Shown here piece by piece: positions 57,880 to 64,000 of a DNA stretch of 64,000 nucleotides. Below the pieces are notes generated by a model. The model was not told where the DNA came from, did no database searches, and was given only the letters and a program-made list of their open reading frames with translations. Source of the stretch: Zygnema cylindricum (Eukaryota; Streptophyta; Zygnematophyceae; Zygnematales; Zygnemataceae); the NCBI GenBank assembly GCA_037447655.1, contig JBBHKE010002333.1, forward strand, positions 69,001 to 133,000, given 5' to 3'. The translations under genes were made by a program, and so were the position numbers. Each line of letters starts with the position of its first letter. Within the stretch, counting starts at the first letter, position 1.

Positions 57880-59560
57880 AATCCTACTGCGTCCTTACAA
57901 TACTTGAGTTAGGAGCAGGAAGGGCTTTAGTGAGCATATCAGCAATCATTTTTGCATCTGGCAAATAACATAATTTAAGCACTCTAGAGAACACTTTTTC
58001 TCTTACAAAGTGTAATCGTCGTCCATGAACTTACTTTTGAAGTGAGGACTCAGGTTAGAAGCAATGGCAATGGCAGCCTGGTTACACACCAGATCACCTG
58101 TGGACCAACTTGTATGTATCCTAGTTCTTGTAATATGGATTTTACACATAAGAGTTCTTTGAGGGCCGAGCTTGCTGCCATATATTCTAACTCCATTGTC
58201 GACTGTGCTGTTACCTTTTGAAGTTTGCTGCTCCAGCAGCAAGTACCGTTCCCAATTTGTAGAACGAATCCCGTGGTGGATTTTCGGCTTGGCATGTCAC
58301 CATAGCTTGCATCACCACATGTTTGCAGCTTGACTTCTCCTCCGCCTAGAGTGAGTTTGAGATCTTTAGTTCCTGCCAAATATCTTAAGACTCTCCTTGC
58401 TGCATCAAGATCAGATTTTCTCGGATTTTCTAGACTCCTGCTCAGTACCCCGACTGCTGCAGCAATGTCATGACGGGTACAGTTCATGAAATATATTAAG
58501 CTTCCCACTATCTGTCTATAAGGTATTATTGTCATAGAATCATTCTCCCCTGACTCTAAATACTCGCTAACAATGACACCTAGTTCTGTCTCTTCTCCCT
58601 CTACCTTTTGCCGAAACTCCATTGGAGTTAAACATCCTTTTGCCCCCCGCATTCCGTACTCATCTAACATGTTTCCAATAGCCTCTTTTTGAGTCAATTT
58701 TATTATTTACTTATTTCTGTCCCTCTCTACCTGGATACCCAAAATATATTTTGCCTCATCGAGGTCTTTCATCTCGAACCGTGAGTTTAGAGCAGTTTTG
58801 AATTTGTTAATTTCAGCCATTGATTTGCTAATTAATAGCAAATCATCTACATATACTGCTATATACACTATCCCATTTTCACCCTTTAGAACGTAGACAG
58901 AGTGATCAGAACTTATCCTTTAAAATTATAGACTAGTCAAGAATTCATCAAGCTTTATATTCCACTGTCTGGGGGCCTGTTTTAGGCCGTACAAAGATTT
59001 TAGCAACTTGCATACTAAGTGTTCTTTTCCTGGTTCAACATACTTTTCAGGCTACTGCATGTAAATGGCCTCTTCTAGTTCTCCATGCAAAAAGGCCGTT
59101 TTTACATCCATATGACGAATTTCCATATCTTCTATAGCAGCTAGGGACAGCAAAATCCTAACTGTTGGAAATCTTACAACAACAGAAAATGTTACTTCAA
59201 AATCGATTCCTTCCTTTTGATTGTACCCCTTCGCCACAAGTCTGGCCTTATAGCGTTCAATGGTGTTATCAGGATTTAACTTCACCTTGAATACCCATTT
59301 GTTGCCGATCGCTCTTTGGTCTGGAGGAAGGTCCACAAGCTCCCATGTTTGAGCCTCCATGATCGACTTCATTTCGTCGTTTGCCGCCTCAATCCAGTGA
59401 TTCCGCTCTGGTGATGAGAAGGCCTCTTAGATGGTCAAGGGCTCCCCTGAGACTGCCGAGTAGGCAAAGTGAGAGCTTGCTTGGAGGCGGCTGCTTGATC
59501 TTCTTCCCCCCGGAAAATCTGAGGCTGAGATTGTTGAATGCCGCGCATTGCGCTGATTGC
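57880..59560 (-). pseudogene. copia reverse transcriptase and RNase H (element H)
   Basis: RT begins near 59370 (WELVDLPPDQRAIGNKWVFK) and the frame is open to 59052, where a stop replaces the codon after YMQ. YVDDLLLIS is encoded near 58850. The frame 58050-58697 covers the thumb and RNase H (TRHDIAAAVG, DASYGDMPSRK, MELEYMAAS); a deletion near 58085 shifts it just before the DNQAA block. The RNase H Trp of the WSDAS motif reads TCGDAS. Remains of the C-terminus (LTKALPAP) reach about 57900. Confidence 0.9.
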
Positions 59561-59961
59561 GCTGATTGCGCTGGTTGCGATCCGTGTCTTGCTGATTGCG
59601 CTGGTTGCAATCCGTGTGTTCGTGATTGCGCTGTTGGTCCGTCTGGACCCGAAATTTGGTGAAGAACTTGGAGAGAGTCTGACTGGGGAGTCATTACCGG
59701 AGTTTGTGGAATCTGCGGGACAATTTCCTGCATGCAATCTAAGATGACATACTCCAGTACTTTTTGTTGTTTTTGTTGCTCTGTCATTTGAAATAAATCT
59801 ATGGAGTCTAGTTCATCTTTAACAATGATGTTTCTAGCTACAACTATTTTTTGTCTTTCAAACACAAAGACTCTATAACCTTTTGAGTGATCATCATATC
59901 CTAACAGAATACCCGGAAATCCCTTCGGTTCCATTTTCCATCTATCTGTAGACGTATCCAA
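59389..59961 (-). pseudogene. integrase C-terminus and linker of element H with Gln/Ser/Ala repeats
   Basis: A 190-codon frame begins in the integrase C-terminal region (PKGFPGILLGYDDHSKGYRV) and continues into the IN-RT linker. There a short tandem repeat (about 59545-59640) codes QPAQSA-like units. It ends near 59389 before the RT frame. A stop near 59990 separates it from the main integrase frame. Confidence 0.8.
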
Positions 59962-60018
59962 TATAAAGCATTGACTACCAAAGACCTTGAAATGGCTAAC
60001 ATATGGTTTGCTACCAGT

Positions 60019-61149
60019 CTAGATTTGGTAAGGAGTTTTTTCTAGCGATCTTGATCCTATCCTATTTTTAATATAAACTGCACAATTTAGAGCCTCAGCC
60101 CCGAATTTTGGATCCACAGTTTTATCTGCGAGCAAAGACCTAAAGCTTTCCGTGAGAGTTCTATTCAATCTTTCCGACACCCCATTTTGTTCCGGTGAAT
60201 ATGGAACAGTCAATAAATGACTAATGCCTTCCTCGAGTAAAAAGGTTTCAAATTCTTTCAATGTATATTCACCACCATTGTCCGATCTGAGCTGCAAAAT
60301 GGATGAATTATGAAGTTTTTCAGCCCATGCTTTATAGTGTTTAAAGTGACCAAACACTTCACTCTTCTCTTTCATGAAGTAAACTTTTGTAAACCTGGAG
60401 AAATCATCTGTGAAGGTGACCATATATTTCATCCCTCCGGCAGATGGAACCTTCGCCGGACCAAAGACATCCGAATGAATTTGTTGTAAAAGTTTCGTTG
60501 ACCGATGCTCAGACTCCTTAGGAAATGGCAATCTGTGGATTTTGCCTAAAGCGCAACCATCCCAAGTTTTGACCGGCCCATGTGTGATTGATACACCCTC
60601 TATTTTTCCAGCAATGACCATTTTCCTCAAACTATCATAATTAACATGGCCTAATCTTTTATGCCACAACTCATCTGAGTGCAAAACACCGGAGTACAAA
60701 ACATCATTCTCCTTTGTATTAGCCATATCCATGCGATACATCTTGCTACTATATCTAGTACCTGTAACCGCAACCTTGCCATTTTTGCTAACAACCTGCC
60801 GACCATTTTTCAAATTAACCTCAAAGCCTTTACTCTCTACCAACGGCGTAGAAAACAGATTTTTCTTAAAGTCAGGCACAAATAAGACATTGTGAAGAGT
60901 CCATTCAATTGCTTTTCCTTCTACATCAACTAGTAAGGACACATCACCCACAGCACGAGTTTGGACACTCATTCCACAAGCATAATAAATATTTTTCTCC
61001 GGCGTTGCTTTCAGATTTTTGAAGATGGTCTTGTTCCAGCACATGTTGGCTGACGCTCCTGTATCCATTATCGATTCGGGGTCCTTCGGGCCCACCATTG
61101 CAGCCGCCATAGCGAATAGATCCGTATCGTCCTCCGTAGAAACCGTCAA
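60019..61149 (-). pseudogene. copia protease and integrase core (element H)
   Basis: This is the longest intact pol segment of H, 376 codons. The protease site is IMDTGASANMC (about 61065). The integrase zinc finger has HKRLGHVNYD (about 60655), but the CxxC pair reads TWDGCALGK: the first Cys is Trp. The DDE residues are present: HSDVFGP (about 60465), RSDNGGEY (about 60280) and VSERLNRTL (about 60165). The start given is the first ATG of the open stretch; in a working element it would be part of a gag-pol polyprotein. Confidence 0.88.
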
Positions 61150-62067
61150 AGTCTCATTTGGGAGAGACGAAGAAGCCGAAAATAGTGCATTTCCACGAGG
61201 TGTAGTCCCCGTGAAGCCTTTGTAAAACTGGCTTTGTTGCCATCCCTTCGGTATAAACCTGTATCGTTAGCTTTTTTAAGCTTAGGACAAAATTTGTATC
61301 CATGAACTCTCTCACTAGAATAAAAGCATGCATTGTTTGATTGTCTATTGCCACCTTGATTAAAATGTCTGAACTTATTAAACTGATTCCTTTGCTGATT
61401 AAACTGTCCTTTTCTCTCAAAGTCTGAATTAAAAGCCTCTACTTGCTCAACATTGAGAATAATTAGATGTAGCTTCCTCCTCTAGTAAAATATTGATGGC
61501 TAACTGTAAAGTCCAGCTAGCTTTATCTTTTTGTTTGAGCATGTCAGATGCTCCTTTCATACTACGAGGGAGACCCCTCATGAGCAATGCTGCCTGTTGA
61601 AAAGGAGGAAACACCCCACCTGCACAAGCATGTGCATCTACAAGGATACGAAATTTGTTAGAATATTCAGCCATTGTACCGCCAGTGTACTTATAGTCCC
61701 AAATTTTTCCAGCCAATAGAAGCTCTTCTTGGACATTGGCCTTTTCATAATCACTTTTAAGAGATTTCCAGATATCAATTGCTTTTTTCATCTTTATCCG
61801 AGACATAGCTAAGTTCTCAGATATACAAAACTTTAGAATAGAACGAGCTTGCGTATTTTTCTTAGACCATGATGGATCAGATTCATCCAGCGAACCATCC
61901 AATATATCCAAAAGATTGACATTTTCAAAATGTGTCTCCACCATATCCGCCCAGTAAACATACTTATCCCCGGAAAAGATAGGAATTCTTGATGACAGGC
62001 CCATAACCTGTTGTTCTACAACCACCGGTGCAGGTGGAGGAGCAGCAGTAGTAGTAGAAGTAGACAT
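61150..62067 (-). pseudogene. copia gag (element H), starts inside the LTR
   Basis: The ATG at 62065-62067 lies 57 bp before the LTR end. The frame (MSTSTTTAAPPP...EQQVMG) crosses the primer site and stays open for 206 codons to 61447, covering the whole UBN2 capsid domain. A shift then separates it from the knuckle. In the appropriate frame near 61290-61335 the knuckle reads CFYSSERVHGYKFC, with the second Cys changed to Ser. Capsid is nearly intact but RNA binding through the knuckle is probably lost. Confidence 0.9.
61994..62008 (-). other. primer binding site of element H
   Basis: On the minus strand GGTTATGGGCC follows LTR end CAACA, an 11-base exact match to the half-tRNA site, then diverges at three of the next four bases. 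It is inside the gag frame and encodes VMG. Confidence 0.75.
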
Positions 62068-62847
62068 GATACACTCTCAGAAGCTATCAAGAATCCTACC
62101 AAACAGCTGTTCTTAAGTGCTCACCAATTGTTATACAAGTATCAAAACCTCACAAAACTCTATCAGAATATAGAGTAGAATAAACACTGATAACTCCCAA
62201 AGTTATAGCACAATTGACTTGACAACACTCAAGATAAATACTCACAAGTTTCACAAAAAATGTTTGCACTTTTACTACTTGGAAGTCTGGATACATAATA
62301 TGTTATGATTCCTAAGTCTTATACTTGTGTTGAACTGGCAACACCACTGTACTTGAGAGGTACGTCAAACCACCAAGCTACCACGAAACTGTCAAGCTAC
62401 CATTGAGCTATCATTAAGCTACCACTGAGCAATCACTAAGTTACCACTGAGTTCCCACTAAGTTGACTAGAATCTTATCTATCGCAGTTGCTCTATCCTG
62501 TACAGAATCACATTAAGAAAATCACACGTTGCGTTGTCCGTACGGACCATATCAAATATAATCGTGGTTGCCTTGTCCTGTTTGTGTTGCAGCTTTGCTG
62601 TTGCGTTGTTCTGCTGCTGCGTTGCTCTGCTGCTGCGCTGCTCTGCTGTATAGCAGCTGCTCTGTTGTATAGCAGCTGCTCTGGTGTATAGCAGTTACTC
62701 TGGTGTATAGCAGCTACTCTGCTCTATAGCAGTTGCGCTGCCCTGTTGTATAGCAGCTGCGCTGCTCTGTCTGTATAGCAGCTGCGCTGCTTTGTCTGTA
62801 AAGCAGCTGCGCTGCTCTGAGATTGAAAGCTTTCCAAAAAGGCAACA
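62009..62847 (-). repeat. 5' LTR of element H
   Basis: The 839-bp LTR pairs with 56853-57709, contains the gag start codon and the minisatellite (about 62590-62820), and its outer end CAACA-type border abuts target AAAAC. Confidence 0.95.
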
Positions 62848-63565
62848 AAAACTAATCGGTTATAAGTGGGTGTTCAAATGAAAACTGAACCTAGATAACA
62901 CCATTGAGCTCTACAAGGCCCGATTAGTGGCTAAAGGATTCACACACAAAGAGGGAATCGACTACCCTAGAGGAAACCTTTGCCCCAGTCTTCAGATTTC
63001 CCTCCGTCCGCATACTTCTCAGTTTGGTAGCAATTGGAAGACATAGATTTGCACTAGATGGACATCAAGACAACATTTTTGCATGGAGAATTGGAAGAAG
63101 AGATCTTCATGCAACAACCTGAAGGATTTGTGGAGCAAAGAGAGGAGAGTAAGGTATGCCTGCTGATTAAATCTCTTTGTAGTTTGAAACAGGCGCCCCA
63201 ATAGTGGAATAAAAAGCTTGATGAATTTCTTACAGGTCTAGGATATATCCAGATCAGCTTAGATCACTCAATTTATGTTTTTGAATATGAGAAAAGTATT
63301 ATTTTTATTGAAATTTATGTTGATGATTTGCTTGTTCTAAATAAATCAATTGACAAAATAAATAAACTGAAAACCGATCTTAAGGGGAGATTTGACATAA
63401 AGGATATGGGAAAGTAAGATATATTTTTGGAATTCAAGTAGAAAGAGACCGAGAAAGAAAGATTATAAGACTAACTCATAAATATGCAATAGGGAACAAG
63501 TTGGAAAAGTTTCAGATGGATAAAGATAATAGTTGTACCACTCCAATGGAGTTGAAGAAGGGAAG
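62848..63565 (+). pseudogene. element F reverse transcriptase, continued
   Basis: It resumes at the H target duplication with the IGYKWVFK block and follows element A base by base with small changes. A TGA replaces the Lys codon of WVFK-KLN (about 62879), and shifts occur near 62966 and 63420. FLHGELEEEIFMQQPEGF is encoded near 63077 and YVDDLLVLNKS near 63317. It ends at the MELKKGS block, where element I begins. Confidence 0.88.
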
Positions 63566-64000
63566 TGAAACTCTGAGACCTCCATAAGTCCTCAGAGTGG
63601 ACAGCTTCCAAGAAGCCTCTAGGATAATCCTGACCCCTTTATGTTTCAGCAAAAATAACTACCACCCTCGCAGACAAAAACTCTTACCACCTTCACCCCT
63701 TATAAACACGGCACATACCTTTTAAATAAATAAACCCGAACTAATATAAATTCCCCGTAAACCTCACGATAGCCTAGGTAGCCATGGCTCTAGCTTCCTC
63801 TCCAATTTCTCAGTGACTGCGACAAGTTTAAGAGTTGGAGAGAGAAGTTAGAGATAGACTGCCTCAACTTCTATATTTCTTTTCAGACCTAAAAAATACT
63901 TAAAAACCATTAGTTTCTACACACCCCTTATTTTCTAGTCAATCTTTAATTTCAGACCACACTTCTCCCTGCAAAAACTTAACTTAGGGGAAGACACAGG
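63566..64000 (-). mobile_element. copia element I, 3' end only, reversed
   Basis: A shortened A-type LTR (63566-63921; 356 against 1049 bp) is followed by a polypurine tract and the last codons of pol, then the window ends. The LTR lacks its middle, including the tRNA-like module and the G-box region. The left 5-mer GGAAG (63561-63565) should be the target duplication, to be tested beyond the window. Confidence 0.9.
63935..64000 (-). pseudogene. C-terminus of copia pol (element I)
   Basis: The last about 22 codons (PVSSPKLSFCREKCGLKLKID and TAG at 63935-63937) match the end of pol in A. The rest lies outside the window, so integrity cannot be judged. Confidence 0.85.

Larger units (their letters stand above)
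56853..62847 (-). mobile_element. full-length copia element H with target duplication AAAAC
   Basis: H is 5995 bp, flanked by AAAAC at 56848-56852 and 62848-62852. LTRs of 857 and 839 bp have TGTTG/CAACA ends. Domain order on the minus strand is gag, PR, IN, RT, RH. It belongs to group 2 with B and shares the gag start inside the LTR. Its LTRs carry a 19-bp minisatellite. By eye the LTRs are about 95 percent alike, so it may be one of the younger insertions here, but its genes are still broken. Confidence 0.96.
42376..63565 (+). mobile_element. copia element F, split by four insertions
   Basis: F can be followed as collinear pieces: 42376-43045 and 47396-47755 (5' LTR), 47756-48669 (primer site and gag), 54882-56852 (protease, integrase, start of RT) and 62848-63565 (RT). 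Each gap is filled by another element (E, G, H), and I begins at 63566. At G and H the target duplications prove the joins. The right end of F lies beyond the window. Its coding region is close to that of A. Confidence 0.88.

Noticed and set aside
1-64000. A host protein-coding gene with introns
   Set aside because: Every open frame of note maps to gag, pol, an LTR or the satellite. No unassigned stretch is long enough to suggest exons.

Overview
This window is repeat DNA from a nuclear genome and I see no host gene in it. The best host guess is a land plant. Every protein fragment belongs to a Ty1/copia gag-pol or gag-only retroelement. The element primer binding sites match the anticodon arm of the plant initiator tRNA over 15 bases, further than they match the animal version. 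The LTRs also carry G-box motifs (CACGTGG). Host identity stays an inference.

Layout. Bases 1-11096 are two nested copia elements: A (1-5547, itself holding a 487-bp TA-flanked MITE) lies in the 5' LTR of B (5548-11096). Bases 11097-35160 are a satellite array of roughly 500 copies of a 40-bp unit centred on the palindrome GTTAGCGCTAAC. It is broken by a solo LTR (17597-18644, 5-bp target duplication), a short LTR scrap (22087-22213), the 3' half of a third copia element C (28324-30514) and a reversed solo LTR (32350-33063). Bases 35161-36387 are a truncated gag-only element (E'). Bases 36388-42375 are element D, a mosaic whose two LTRs are of different types; a 227-bp insertion carrying a tRNA cloverleaf lies in its 3' LTR. 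From 42376 to 63565 runs element F. It is split by gag-only element E (43046-47395), full-length element G (48670-54881, duplication GAGTG), full-length element H (56853-62847, duplication AAAAC) and element I (63566 to the window end).

How the parts work together. All elements follow one plan: LTR, primer site, gag with a CCHC knuckle, protease, integrase, reverse transcriptase, RNase H, polypurine tract, LTR. All coding regions are broken by stops or frameshifts, so none looks autonomous now. Two LTR groups occur. Group 1 (A, C, D, F, G, I; LTRs begin TGTAGAA or TGTTGAA and usually end TTTCA) starts gag at the ATG inside the primer site. Group 2 (B, E, H; LTRs TGTTG...CAACA) starts gag inside the 5' LTR and reads through the primer site. 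In group 1 LTRs an antisense tRNA-like module with Pol III box-like motifs recurs.

The most interesting signals are the half-tRNA primer site that doubles as the gag start, the antisense tRNA-like modules, the palindromic 40-bp satellite with its higher-order pattern, the tRNA-bearing 227-bp insertion, the mosaic element D and the gag-only element E with a second charged ORF.
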